Assembly (NCBI GenBank): GCA_964394665.1
Contig: CAYMYN010000024.1
Coordinates: 1 to 64,000 of the forward strand
Direction: 5' to 3'
DNA: 64,000 nt
Origin: CAYMYN01 sp964394665
GTDB lineage: Bacteria > Planctomycetota > UBA1135 > GCA-002686595
This document shows, piece after piece, positions 28,349 to 36,426 of this stretch. The position numbers and the translations under genes are program-made. The first letter of the stretch is position 1; each line of letters begins with the position of its first letter. The notes beneath the pieces are model-generated. The model was given only the letters and a program-made list of their open reading frames with translations. It did not search any database and was not told where the DNA came from.

Positions 28349-29679
28349 GCCGTCCGAAGAAGGGCCGCAGGGGCGCCGCGCGCGCGGCGGCTCGAGAGAA
28401 GCCCGCGAGCCAAGGAACGGGCGGCGGGGCTACGGCCGCGGGGGGACCCCTGCGCCCCGGCGAGCTCGAGGTGCGGCCGGGCGCGATGCCCACGCCGCGC
28501 GAGTGGCCGCGCTGCGCGATCGTGGTGCTGAACCTCAACGGGCGCCACCACCTGCGGCCGTGCTTCGAGACCCTGGGCGCCCTCGACTACCCGCGCGAGC
28601 GCTTCGAGGTCGTGCTCGTCGACAACGGCTCGAGCGACGGCAGCGTGGCCGAGATGCGCCGCGACCACGCCTGGGTGCGGCTGATCGAGAACCCGCGCAA
28701 CGTCGGCTTCGCCGCCGGCTGCAACCAGGGCGCGGCGGCGGCGCCGGAGGCCGACGTCTACGTCTTCCTCAACAACGACATGCGCGTCGAGCGCACCTGG
28801 CTGCGCGAGTTGGTCGCGCCGCTCGTGCGCGGCGAGTGCGCGGCCACGACCTCGAAGATGTACTCCTGGGACGGCAAGCTGATCAACGGCGCCGGCGGGG
28901 GGATGAACTTCCACGGCATCGGAATCCAGCGCGGCGTCGACGAAGCGCCGGACGCGCGCTTCGACGTGTTCCGCAAGACGCTCTTCGCCTGCGGCGGCGC
29001 GATGGCCATGGACGCGCCGCTCTTCCGGCGCCTGGGCGGCTTCGACGAGGAGTTCTTCGCCTACTACGAGGACGTCGACCTGGGCTGGCGCACCTGGCTC
29101 GCGGGCGAGTCGATCTGGTACGTGCCGACCTCGGTCTGCTACCACCACCACTCGAGCACCTCGCGGCGCCTGCCGATCGAGATGATCCGCCTGCTGCAGG
29201 TGCGCAATCCCCTGCTGGCCTGCTTCAAGAACTACGACGAGGCCAACCTGCGCCGCGTGCTGCCGGCCATGCTGGCGTTGGCGATGCGGCGCGCCTACAT
29301 CGTCTCGGGGCTGACCGACGACACGCCCTTCCGCATCGAGCGGGCCGAGATGAGCGCCGGCGGCCCCGTGCGGCGGCTCCTCGAGCGCGCGCGCTCGAGC
29401 CTGGAGGAGACCCTGCCCGTGCGGCGCCTGGGCGCCGCCGACCTGCTGGCCGTCAACGACCTCCTGGGCCGCTTCGGTCACTGGCGCGCGCGCCGCGCCG
29501 AGGTCCAGGCCCTGCGCCGGCGGCCCGACGCCGAGATCTTCCGCCTGTTTCTCAAGCCACTGTGGTGCATCGAGGGCGAACCCGCCTACCGCGAGCTGCA
29601 GGACGGTTTGGTCGACTTCCTCGGCCTCGATGCGCTCTTTGGCGGGCTCGAGGACCCGGGCTCCGAACCCCGGCGCTGA
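28345..29679 (+). CDS. Family 2 glycosyltransferase, rhamnosyltransferase-like
   Basis: The GTG at 28345 overlaps the previous stop (GTGA). The 444-aa product has a basic, Ala/Gly-rich N-terminal tail of about 50 residues, then CAIVVLNLNGRHHLRPCFETLG. VVLVDNGSSDGSVAEMRRD, NVGFAAGCNQGA, the DxD-like FLNNDMRVE and FFAYYEDVDLGWRTWLAG follow. These are classic wbbL/GT2 rhamnosyltransferase features. The C-terminal third is helical (LLQVRNPLLACFKNYDEANLRRVLPAML) and may associate with the membrane. Donor and acceptor cannot be deduced. Confidence 0.9.
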   Translation: MSRPKKGRRGAARAAAREKPASQGTGGGATAAGGPLRPGELEVRPGAMPTPREWPRCAIVVLNLNGRHHLRPCFETLGALDYPRERFEVVLVDNGSSDGSVAEMRRDHAWVRLIENPRNVGFAAGCNQGAAAAPEADVYVFLNNDMRVERTWLRELVAPLVRGECAATTSKMYSWDGKLINGAGGGMNFHGIGIQRGVDEAPDARFDVFRKTLFACGGAMAMDAPLFRRLGGFDEEFFAYYEDVDLGWRTWLAGESIWYVPTSVCYHHHSSTSRRLPIEMIRLLQVRNPLLACFKNYDEANLRRVLPAMLALAMRRAYIVSGLTDDTPFRIERAEMSAGGPVRRLLERARSSLEETLPVRRLGAADLLAVNDLLGRFGHWRARRAEVQALRRRPDAEIFRLFLKPLWCIEGEPAYRELQDGLVDFLGLDALFGGLEDPGSEPRR

Positions 29680-29803
29680 GCGCTTGCTCCAGTCCGGCCC
29701 CGGCGGCGACCGACGGTGGGGGACACGCGGTGGACCCGTTCGGACGCCCTGGCTACCTTGCCCGCCCCCCGCGCCCGCTCCGCCGGCCGCCCGTGCCCTC
29801 GCC

Positions 29804-30505
29804 ATGAAGCTCTCGATCGTGATGCCCGTCTACAACGAGGAGGCCACCCTGGCCCAGATCGTGGAGCGGGTCCAGAAGACGCCCTACGAGAAGGAGCTGA
29901 TCCTGGTCGACGACGCCTCGCGCGACCGTTCGCGCGAGATCATGGCCGAACTCGCCCAGCGCTACGACAACATCCGCTGCTTCCACCACGAGCAGAACCG
30001 CGGCAAGGGCGCGGGCCTGGCGACGGGCTTCCGCGAGGTGCAGGGCGACGTGGTCCTGATCCAGGACGCGGACCTCGAGTACGACCCGGCGGACTATCCG
30101 ATCCTGCTGCGCCCGATCCTCGAGGGCAAGGCCGACGTCGTCTACGGCAGCCGCTTCCTCGGCGGCCCGTACGTGCGCGTGCACCTGTTCTGGCACTACG
30201 TCGGCAACCGCATGCTGACCTTGCTCAGCAACATGTTCACCAACCTCAACCTGACCGACATGGAGACCTGCTACAAGGTCATGAAGGTCGAGGTGGCGCG
30301 CAAGCTCGACATCGAGTCGCGCACGTTCGCGGTCGAGCCGGAGATGACCGCCAAGCTGGCCAAGATGCGCCTGCGCATCTACGAGGTGCCGATCAGCTAC
30401 TCGGGCCGCGACTACTCCGAGGGCAAGAAGATCGGCCTCAAGGACGCCTTCATCGCCGTGGCCGCGATCGTGCGCTGGAGCCTCTTCTGGCGCCCGCCGG
30501 CCTGA
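29804..30505 (+). CDS. Dolichol-phosphate-mannose-synthase-like GT2
   Basis: The 233-aa enzyme starts MKLSIVMPVYNEEATLAQIV and continues ELILVDDASRDRSREIM, QNRGKGAGLATGF, VLIQDADLEYDPADYP (DxD), VVYGSRFLGG and DMETCYKVMK. This is the DPM1/polyprenyl-phosphate glucosyl/mannosyltransferase pattern without extra C-terminal membrane helices. It likely makes a polyprenyl-phosphate sugar donor that membrane GT-C enzymes (for example the one at 57.2 kb) could use (inference). The upstream 124-base gap contains TACCTT at 29754-29759. The gene converges on the minus-strand hydrolase with 13 bases between stops. Confidence 0.92.
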   Translation: MKLSIVMPVYNEEATLAQIVERVQKTPYEKELILVDDASRDRSREIMAELAQRYDNIRCFHHEQNRGKGAGLATGFREVQGDVVLIQDADLEYDPADYPILLRPILEGKADVVYGSRFLGGPYVRVHLFWHYVGNRMLTLLSNMFTNLNLTDMETCYKVMKVEVARKLDIESRTFAVEPEMTAKLAKMRLRIYEVPISYSGRDYSEGKKIGLKDAFIAVAAIVRWSLFWRPPA

Positions 30506-30518
30506 GGTGCGGCGGGGA

Positions 30519-31304
30519 TCACACGGCGAGGTTCGGGCCCACCGTGTGCTGGTCGGCGACGTGCACGGCGACGTGGCCGAGGCCGAGCTCGAGCAGCGCG
30601 CCGTGCGCCGCCTCGAGGGCCCGCTCGCGCGTGTTGGTCTTCTGCGAGAGGTGCGCGAGGACCAACGTCTCGAGCCCCTCCCAGGCGAGCAGGCGCAGCA
30701 TCTGGGCGCCCTGGGCGTTGGAGAGGTGCCCGCGGTCGCCGGCGATGCGCCGCCGCAGGGGCAGGGGGTAGACGCTGGTCTCCATCAGCTCGGGGCAGTG
30801 GTTGAACTCGAGCATCAACAGGTGCGCGCCGGCGAGACGGCGCGCGACCGCCGGATCCGGCCGGCCCATGTCGGTCAGGATCACGGCCACGCGTCCGGCA
30901 TGCTCGAGCCGATAGGCGACGGTCGGATCGCTGTCGTGGGGCAGGGCCACGGCGCGCGCCAGCACGGGCTCCTCGGCCGGGCCGGACGGGAGCTCGAAGT
31001 CGCCGCCGACGGGCACCGTCGAGAGGCGCGGGGCGCGGGCCAGGGCCGGGTGGCGCAGCAGCGCGGTGCTCGCGTGCAGGAGTGCGTCCTGGCGCTTGGC
31101 GACGATGCCCGCGCTGCGCGAGTGGTCGAGGTGCGCGTGGGTCACGAGCACGTGGTCGAGCCGGCCCGGGCCGACGCGCGCCGCGGTGAAGCGCTCGGCC
31201 AGGGCCCGCGGGCCGAGCCCCGCGTCGACGAGCACCCAGCTCTCGCCGGCGCGCACCAGGGTCGAGTTGCCCTCGCTTCCCGACGACAGGACCTGGAAGT
31301 GCAC
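30519..31304 (-). CDS. Metallo-beta-lactamase-fold hydrolase (YycJ/WalJ-like)
   Basis: The GTG at 31304 starts VHFQVLSSGSEGNSTLVRAG, a 261-aa metallo-beta-lactamase protein. The HxHxDH zinc motif is THAHLDH near residue 60. VALPHDSDPTVAYRLEH, VAVILTDMGRPD, LMLEFNHCPELM, DRGHLSNAQGAQML and LVLAHLSQKTNTRERA follow. The SSGSEGNST start, LEFNHC and HLSxxxNxxxxA motifs are those of the YycJ/WalJ group, putative 5'-exonuclease-like phosphodiesterases. It overlaps the upstream SGNH-like gene's stop by one base, so the pair is an operon. Confidence 0.9.
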   Translation of the reverse strand: MHFQVLSSGSEGNSTLVRAGESWVLVDAGLGPRALAERFTAARVGPGRLDHVLVTHAHLDHSRSAGIVAKRQDALLHASTALLRHPALARAPRLSTVPVGGDFELPSGPAEEPVLARAVALPHDSDPTVAYRLEHAGRVAVILTDMGRPDPAVARRLAGAHLLMLEFNHCPELMETSVYPLPLRRRIAGDRGHLSNAQGAQMLRLLAWEGLETLVLAHLSQKTNTRERALEAAHGALLELGLGHVAVHVADQHTVGPNLAV

Positions 31305-32440
31305 TAGCGCTGCACCCCGCGCGGCGCTTCCAGCGCGGCGCGCACGGTGGGGAGCAGCTCGCGCGCCAGGATGGCATGTCCCTCGCGATTGGGGTGCCAG
31401 GCGTCGTTGGGGACGAACAGGCTCGGGGGGGGATCGCTGGCCTCGAGTGCCCGCCAGAAAGCCTGGCGTCCGTCGCACCAGGGCACGCCGGCTTCCTTCG
31501 CGCCGCGGATCGTGGACTCGCTGTACTCGATCAGCACCGGGTGGCCGGTCTCCATCTTGCGCTCGCGCGGCATGACGAGCACGACCAGGCGCGCGCCGTC
31601 GCGCTCGACCTCGCGGGCGAGCTCGCCGATCAGCTCGCGATACCGCGCCGGGGTCACGCGCCGCGTGCCCTTCCAGTCGGGCCGGCCCGCCGAGCGCATC
31701 AGCTCGACCTCGCGCCGCTGGCGCGCGAAGGTGCGCTTGCGTTGGCCCTCGACCCCGCCGCCGACCTGCAGGGCGAGATAATCGAGGAACTGCGGCACGT
31801 GCAGGTTGGCGCGCGCCCACATCAGGGCCCGCGCCAGGGGTCCGAAGTCCTGCTGCGAGCGCGCGATCTTGGGATCGTCGGCCAGCGAGAGCGCCATGTG
31901 GTGTTCGTTGACCGCGCCGAAGGCGGCCACGACCACGTCGGGCCGGTAGGGGCGCACCTGGTGGCGGTAGCGCTCGAGCCCCTGGCGGATCGTGTAGCCG
32001 ACGACGCCCGCGTTCAGCATCTCGACCTCGAGCCCCTCGGCGCGCAGGAGGGCTTCGAGCTGGGCGCTGTAGGTGTCGTCCTGACCGACCCCCATGCCGA
32101 AGGTCGAGGAGTCCCCCAGGGTCGCGATGCGCGCGACGCCGGGCCGGCGCTCGCGCGGGATGTCCGGGCCGCGGAAGCCACCCGCGTTCACCAGCTCGCT
32201 GTCGCCCCACGGGATGCGCGCCCCGGCCCGCGGCGACCAGAGGGTCAGCGGATCGCTCTGGAAGAGGCTCTCCTGGTTGTCGAGGGCGCGGTCCTCGACG
32301 GGGTTCCAGATCAGGATCGGCGCCGTCGGCGGCCGGTGGCGGAAGGCCGCCAGGTACAGCGCCGCCTCCAGCACCACGAGCACCGCGAGCGGCGTGGCGA
32401 GGGCCAGGAAGAGTTTCTTCGCGAAGGAGGGGCGCGCCAT
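31304..32440 (-). CDS. Membrane-anchored SGNH/GDSL-like hydrolase
   Basis: The 378-aa product has an N-terminal membrane anchor (KLFLALATPLAVLVVLEAALYLAAF). The SGNH blocks are then visible: block I TLGDSSTFGMGV (nucleophile Ser near residue 112), block III FGAVNEHH, and block V DAWHPNREGH with the Asp-x-x-His pair. Such enzymes remove or transfer acyl groups on glycans or lipids outside the membrane. NAGVVGYTIRQGLERYRHQV is characteristic of the alginate-acetylase/GDSL-like subgroup. It is probably transcribed with the metallo-beta-lactamase-fold gene. TACCCT at about 32469-32474 on the minus strand is a possible -10. Confidence 0.87.
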   Translation of the reverse strand: MARPSFAKKLFLALATPLAVLVVLEAALYLAAFRHRPPTAPILIWNPVEDRALDNQESLFQSDPLTLWSPRAGARIPWGDSELVNAGGFRGPDIPRERRPGVARIATLGDSSTFGMGVGQDDTYSAQLEALLRAEGLEVEMLNAGVVGYTIRQGLERYRHQVRPYRPDVVVAAFGAVNEHHMALSLADDPKIARSQQDFGPLARALMWARANLHVPQFLDYLALQVGGGVEGQRKRTFARQRREVELMRSAGRPDWKGTRRVTPARYRELIGELAREVERDGARLVVLVMPRERKMETGHPVLIEYSESTIRGAKEAGVPWCDGRQAFWRALEASDPPPSLFVPNDAWHPNREGHAILARELLPTVRAALEAPRGVQR

Positions 32441-32540
32441 GGGAGAGCTCGATGCGGGGCCGCAAAGGGTAGCGCCTGCCGCGCTCCCCCCGGGGCCGAA
32501 AGTGCCGCCGCGCGGCGCCCGGAGCGGTGTCCGTGAAGAC

Positions 32541-32546
32541 TAGGAT
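32541..32546 (+). promoter_or_regulatory. -10-like box TAGGAT, leaderless promoter candidate
   Basis: TAGGAT is followed by seven bases and then the ATG at 32554, the same box and spacing as upstream of mutL. Confidence 0.5.
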
Positions 32547-32553
32547 GGGCGCC

Positions 32554-34434
32554 ATGCGATCCCCGCGCCGCCCGCACCGGGCCCTCCCGTTCCTGTCCCT
32601 GCTGCTGACCCTGTCCGTGCTCGGGGCCTGCGGAACCTCCGGGACCGCGCTGCGCCCCGGGTCGGCCGCCCCTTCGGAGCGGGCGCTCGCCGAGCGCGCG
32701 CAGCGCCTGACCCAGGACGTGCAGTGGCTGGCCGCGCCCGAGCGCGAGGGCCGACGCGCGGGCACGGCGGCGGAGCGCGAGGCCGCCGAATGGCTCGCGG
32801 CGCGCCTCGCGGACCTCGGCCTCGAGCCCGCCGGCGAACAGGGCTTCCTGCAGGCCTTCCCCGTGCCGCTCAGCCCCGAGGATCGGGGCGGCTCACGCAT
32901 CGAGGGCCGGGACGGCCGCGGCGCGCTGGCGCTCGACGACCTGCGGCCGCTGTTCTGCGCCCAGGGCGGCGTCGCCGAGGGACCGCTGTGGTTCCACGGC
33001 TACGGCATCGACGAAGCCGAGCTCGGCCTGGCCGAACACGGCCCGCGGGGCGCGGGTGCCCCCGAGGGCCGCATCGCGTTGCTCGTGCGCGGCGCGCCGC
33101 CGGCCTGGGGCGCGGGCGAGGCCGAGCGCGAAGAGGCCCTGCGCCTGTTGGCGCCGCACCGCGCGCTCTTCGCCAAGGTCATGGCCGCCAAGCACCGCGG
33201 CGCGGCGGCGGTGCTCATCGCCCAGCACCCCGACGAACGCGGAGCGCCGCTGCTCGAGTTCGACCCCGGGTCGGGGGCGCGCGCCGGCATCCCGGCCCTG
33301 TTCGTCTCGGTCGCGACCGCCGAGCGCCTCCTGCCGGACTTCGAGGCCCGCGTGCGCGCCCTCGACGCCGACCCGCGGGCCTCGGCGCCGGCGGAGGTCG
33401 AGGGCGCGGAGCTGCGCGTTTCGGCCGACGTGTGGCGCGGGACGGGCACGGCCTACAACGTGCTGGGTCTGTTGCGTGGGAGCGCATCCAGCGCGGGCGC
33501 GCGGCCGCTGCTGATCGTGGGGGGGCACTTCGACCATCTGGGGCTGGGCGGGCCCGGATCGCTCGCGCCGGCCGAGTTCGGCGCCGTGCACCACGGCGCG
33601 GACGACAACGCCAGCGGCGTGGCGGTGATCCTCGAGCTGGCGCGCGAGCTGGGCGCCGCGCCGCCCCCGGCCGACGTGCTCTTCGCCCTGTGGTCGGGTG
33701 AGGAGCTGGGCCTGCTCGGCAGCCAGCACTTCCTCGAGCGGCCGACCGTGTCCCTCGAGCGCCTGCGCTTCAAGCTCAACCTCGACATGGTCGGGCGAGC
33801 GGGCAACGGCCGCTTGATCGTGCTCGCCGCCGGTTCGTCGCCGGCCTTCGCGGGTTGGTTGGCGGAGGCCGGCCCGGCCGCGGGGCTCGAGCTCGACGTC
33901 AACCTCTCGGCCCAGGGCGTGGGCGGCAGCGACCACCAGCCCTTCGTGCGCCGCCGCGTGCCGGCCCTGCACCTGTTCAGCGGCCTGCACGGCGACTACC
34001 ACCGGCCCAGCGACACCGCCGACCGCTTCGAGGCCCTGGGCGCGGCGCGCGTGACGACCCTCTCGCTCGATCTCCTGCGGCGCGCGGCGCGCGCGGGCGA
34101 GCTGCCCTTCGCCGAGGAGAGCGCCGCCGAGCCCGCCGGCGAGGGACGCGCCATGCGCGGCTTCGCGGTGCGCTTCGGCTCCCAGCCCGACTACGGCTTC
34201 TCTGGACCGGGCGTGCGCCTGGGCGGGACCAGCCCCGGTTCCCCGGCGGAGCGCGCGGGCTTCCTCGCCGGCGACGTGCTGATCGGGATGGACGAGCTGC
34301 GCATCGACTCCGTGCAGGACCTGATGTACGCGCTGGGCGTCAAGAAGCCCGGCGACGTGGTGCGGGTGCGTTTCCTGCGCGAGGGCCGCGAGGAGAGCGC
34401 GCTCGTCACGCTGGTGTCGAGCCAGCGCGAGTGA
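32554..34434 (+). CDS. Lipoprotein M28 peptidase with PA-like and PDZ domains
   Basis: From the ATG at 32554 the 626-aa product begins with a lipoprotein signal ending LSVLGAC. A protease-associated-type insert occupies about residues 130-290. The M28 catalytic domain supplies zinc ligands: H in GGHFDHLGLG, D in HHGADDNASGV, EE in LWSGEELGLLGS, D in NLDMVGR and H in YHRPSDTAD. A C-terminal PDZ domain (about 530-626) has LGGTSPGSPAERAGFLAGDVLIGMD and KKPGDVVRVRFLREGRE. This architecture matches exported aminopeptidases with regulatory PDZ modules. An upstream in-frame ATG exists at 32527 but precedes the promoter-like box. It ends five bases from the convergent PD40 gene. Confidence 0.93.
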   Translation: MRSPRRPHRALPFLSLLLTLSVLGACGTSGTALRPGSAAPSERALAERAQRLTQDVQWLAAPEREGRRAGTAAEREAAEWLAARLADLGLEPAGEQGFLQAFPVPLSPEDRGGSRIEGRDGRGALALDDLRPLFCAQGGVAEGPLWFHGYGIDEAELGLAEHGPRGAGAPEGRIALLVRGAPPAWGAGEAEREEALRLLAPHRALFAKVMAAKHRGAAAVLIAQHPDERGAPLLEFDPGSGARAGIPALFVSVATAERLLPDFEARVRALDADPRASAPAEVEGAELRVSADVWRGTGTAYNVLGLLRGSASSAGARPLLIVGGHFDHLGLGGPGSLAPAEFGAVHHGADDNASGVAVILELARELGAAPPPADVLFALWSGEELGLLGSQHFLERPTVSLERLRFKLNLDMVGRAGNGRLIVLAAGSSPAFAGWLAEAGPAAGLELDVNLSAQGVGGSDHQPFVRRRVPALHLFSGLHGDYHRPSDTADRFEALGAARVTTLSLDLLRRAARAGELPFAEESAAEPAGEGRAMRGFAVRFGSQPDYGFSGPGVRLGGTSPGSPAERAGFLAGDVLIGMDELRIDSVQDLMYALGVKKPGDVVRVRFLREGREESALVTLVSSQRE

Positions 34435-34439
34435 CCCAC

Positions 34440-35597
34440 TCAGCGCCAGCGCGCCAGGAACAGGTTCGTCTCGCCCTGCGCCTTGCCGCCGCGGTTGCTG
34501 CCGAAGACGAGCCAGCGCCCGTCGGGGCTGAACATCGGGAACGAGTCGAAGGTCTCCTCGAAGGTGACCTGCTCGAGGTTCTGGCCGTCCGCGTCCACCG
34601 CGAACAGGTTGAAGCGCCGGCCGCCGCTCGCCAGGGTGTGGTGGTTCGAGGCGAACAGGATGCGCGAGTCGTCGGGGAAGAAGTAGGGCGCCCAGTTCGC
34701 GCCCCCCAGGCGCGTCACCTGCCTGCGTTCGCTGCCGTCGGTGCGCACGACGTGGATCTCCATGCGGCTGGGGCGCACCTTCCAGCGCCCGAGCAACTCG
34801 CGGAAGGCCGCCTGCTCGGCCTCTTCCTGGCCCTCGGTCCAGGCGGTGCTGCGGAACACGAGCCACTCGCCGTCGTGGCTGAAGAAGGCGCCGCCGTCGT
34901 AGCCGACCGAGTCGGTGACCTGGAAGAGCTCGGAGCCCTCGAGGTTCGCGGTCCACAGCTCGAGGTCCCCCGAACGCGTCGAGGTGAACACCAAGCGGTC
35001 GCCCTTGGGCGACACGGTGGCCTCGGCGTCATAGCCCTCGCCGCCCAGGATGCGCCGCGGCTCGCCGCCCACCAGGTCCTGCACGTAGATGTCGTAGCTG
35101 GGGTAGATCGCCCACACGTAGCCCTCGCTGCGGTCGGGCTTGGGCGGGCACTCGGGCGAGGCGGCGTGGGTCGAGGCGTAGAGCACGCGCGCGCCGTCCG
35201 GCAGGAAGTAGGCGCAGGTCGTCGCGCCCTTTCCGCTCGACACGCGGCGGTGCTCGCCCGCGGCCTCGGGCGTGACCCAGATCGCGTCGCAGACCTCGTC
35301 CATCGCGCGGCGCTGGTAGACCAGGCGTTTGCCGTCGGGGCTGAAGTAGGCCTCGGCGTTCTCGCCGGAGAAGGTGAGCTGCCAGAGTTCCGCGAAGCGC
35401 TCCTCGCCCGGCAGGATCAGGTGATCGACGCGCTGCGCGCCCGGGATGGGCGGGGCCGGGGAATCACCCAGGGCGGGCTCGTCGGCGCGCGTCGCGGCGG
35501 GGGCGCTCGCTTCCGCGGCGGCGGAGCTGCGGCCGGAGTCGCAACCGAGCGCGAGGGAGAGGAGCGGGCCGAGGAACAGCAGGAGGGAACGGCGCAT
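34440..35597 (-). CDS. PD40/TolB-like beta-propeller lipoprotein
   Basis: The 385-aa protein starts MRRSLLLFLGPLLSLALGC, a lipoprotein signal. The mature part carries repeated WD40-like (PD40) blades: EAYFSPDGKRLVYQRR, TVSPKGDRLVFTSTRSGDLE, AFFSHDGEWLVFRS, YFFPDDSRILFASN and MFSPDGRWLVFGSNRGG. This SPDGxxLvF repeat is that of TolB-type propellers, which mediate extracytoplasmic protein contacts. No enzyme domain follows. A TATCCT box lies 32 bases before the start. Confidence 0.9.
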   Translation of the reverse strand: MRRSLLLFLGPLLSLALGCDSGRSSAAAEASAPAATRADEPALGDSPAPPIPGAQRVDHLILPGEERFAELWQLTFSGENAEAYFSPDGKRLVYQRRAMDEVCDAIWVTPEAAGEHRRVSSGKGATTCAYFLPDGARVLYASTHAASPECPPKPDRSEGYVWAIYPSYDIYVQDLVGGEPRRILGGEGYDAEATVSPKGDRLVFTSTRSGDLELWTANLEGSELFQVTDSVGYDGGAFFSHDGEWLVFRSTAWTEGQEEAEQAAFRELLGRWKVRPSRMEIHVVRTDGSERRQVTRLGGANWAPYFFPDDSRILFASNHHTLASGGRRFNLFAVDADGQNLEQVTFEETFDSFPMFSPDGRWLVFGSNRGGKAQGETNLFLARWR

Positions 35598-35629
35598 CGG
35601 GGAGGTGGCTGGGGTTCGTGGGGGCGGAG

Positions 35630-35635
35630 AGGATA
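35630..35635 (-). promoter_or_regulatory. -10-like box TATCCT for the PD40 lipoprotein gene
   Basis: TATCCT on the minus strand lies 32 bases before the ATG at 35597, which would leave a leader of about 25 nt. No Shine-Dalgarno sequence precedes the ATG. Confidence 0.35.
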
Positions 35636-35661
35636 TCGGCTCGGGGCGCGGGACCCGAGGG

Positions 35662-35949
35662 CTACCGCTCCGGACCCGCGGGGGCTTCGGGCGGGCGCCC
35701 CCCGTCCCCGGCCGGCGGCGCGCCGCGGGGGGGCGGCACGGGGTCCCAGCCGCCCGCGGCGAAGGGGTGGCAACGCGCGACGCGGCGCAGGGCCAGCCAG
35801 CTCCCGCGCAGCAGGCCGTGGGCGAGCAGCGCCTCGAGGGCGTACTGGCTGCACGTCGGCCGGAAGCGGCAGGTGGGGGGCAGGAAGGGCGAGATGCAGC
35901 GCTGGTAGAGGCGGATCGGCAGGACCGCCAGGCGACGCGCGAGCCTCAT
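35662..35949 (-). CDS. yidD: Membrane protein insertion efficiency factor YidD
   Basis: The 95-aa protein starts MRLARRLAVLPIRLYQRCIS and contains the YidD core PPTCRFRPTCSQYALEALLAHG and RRVARCHPFAAGGWDPVP, with its conserved cysteines. YidD is a small amphipathic membrane protein that assists YidC-dependent insertion. The ATG at 35949 overlaps the rnpA stop by four bases (ATGA). The C-terminus is a Pro/Gly-rich extension. Confidence 0.95.
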   Translation of the reverse strand: MRLARRLAVLPIRLYQRCISPFLPPTCRFRPTCSQYALEALLAHGLLRGSWLALRRVARCHPFAAGGWDPVPPPRGAPPAGDGGRPPEAPAGPER

Positions 35950-36401
35950 GGCGCGTTCTCCCCACCCGTCGGCGCGGCGGAGGCGTCGCGCGGCGCCGCC
36001 GAGGCCAGTTTCTCGCGGTAGCGGCGCAGGGCCTTGCGCGCGAGCTGGACGAGCTCGGCGCGCGTGGCCCCGAGCTCGGGCCACAGGCCCTTGACCGCGG
36101 GCACCAGCACGATGTCCACGCCGCTCGGCAGCGCGTGCTGCTCCAGGCGGAACGCCTCGCGGAAGATGCGCCGCACGCGGTTGCGCTGCACGGCGCGCCG
36201 CCAGACGCCCTTGCCCACCGAGAGCCCCAGGCGCGTGACCGCGAGCTCGTTGGGGACCACGATCACCAGCAGGATCGAGCCCCGGGCCCGGCTGCCGCCG
36301 CGGAAGGCGCGCTCGAAGTCCCGCTTGCGTCGCACGTGCCGATCGGGGCGATGGCGCAGGCGCGGCGGGCCGGAGGGGGTGCTCGATTGGTCGGCGGACA
36401 A
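35946..36401 (-). CDS. rnpA: Ribonuclease P protein component RnpA
   Basis: RnpA is the protein cofactor of RNase P, which matures tRNA 5' ends. The 151-aa product shows RRKRDFERAFRGGSRARGSILLV, then TRLGLSVGKGVWRRAVQRNRVRRIFREAFR (the RNR basic helix) and VDIVLVPAVKGL, followed by a C-terminal helical region. The start is a TTG at 36401, nine bases after a TATCCT box; no better in-frame start lies upstream. It overlaps yidD. No rpmH is found upstream, where the classical order would place it. Confidence 0.93.
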   Translation of the reverse strand: MSADQSSTPSGPPRLRHRPDRHVRRKRDFERAFRGGSRARGSILLVIVVPNELAVTRLGLSVGKGVWRRAVQRNRVRRIFREAFRLEQHALPSGVDIVLVPAVKGLWPELGATRAELVQLARKALRRYREKLASAAPRDASAAPTGGENAP

Positions 36402-36409
36402 CGCCGCAC

Positions 36410-36416
36410 TAGGATA
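36410..36416. promoter_or_regulatory. Shared bidirectional -10-like box (TAGGATA / TATCCTA)
   Basis: TAGGATA on the plus strand reads TATCCTA on the minus strand. The plus-strand box lies 11 bases before the TTG at 36427. The minus-strand box lies 9 bases before the rnpA TTG at 36401. One seven-base site may therefore drive both divergent genes. Confidence 0.4.
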
Positions 36417-36426
36417 CGACCCCAGG

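Noticed and set aside
36402..36426. rpmH upstream of rnpA
   Set aside because: Only 25 bases separate the two divergent starts, so there is no room for rpmH and no ribosomal L34-like peptide is encoded on either strand there.
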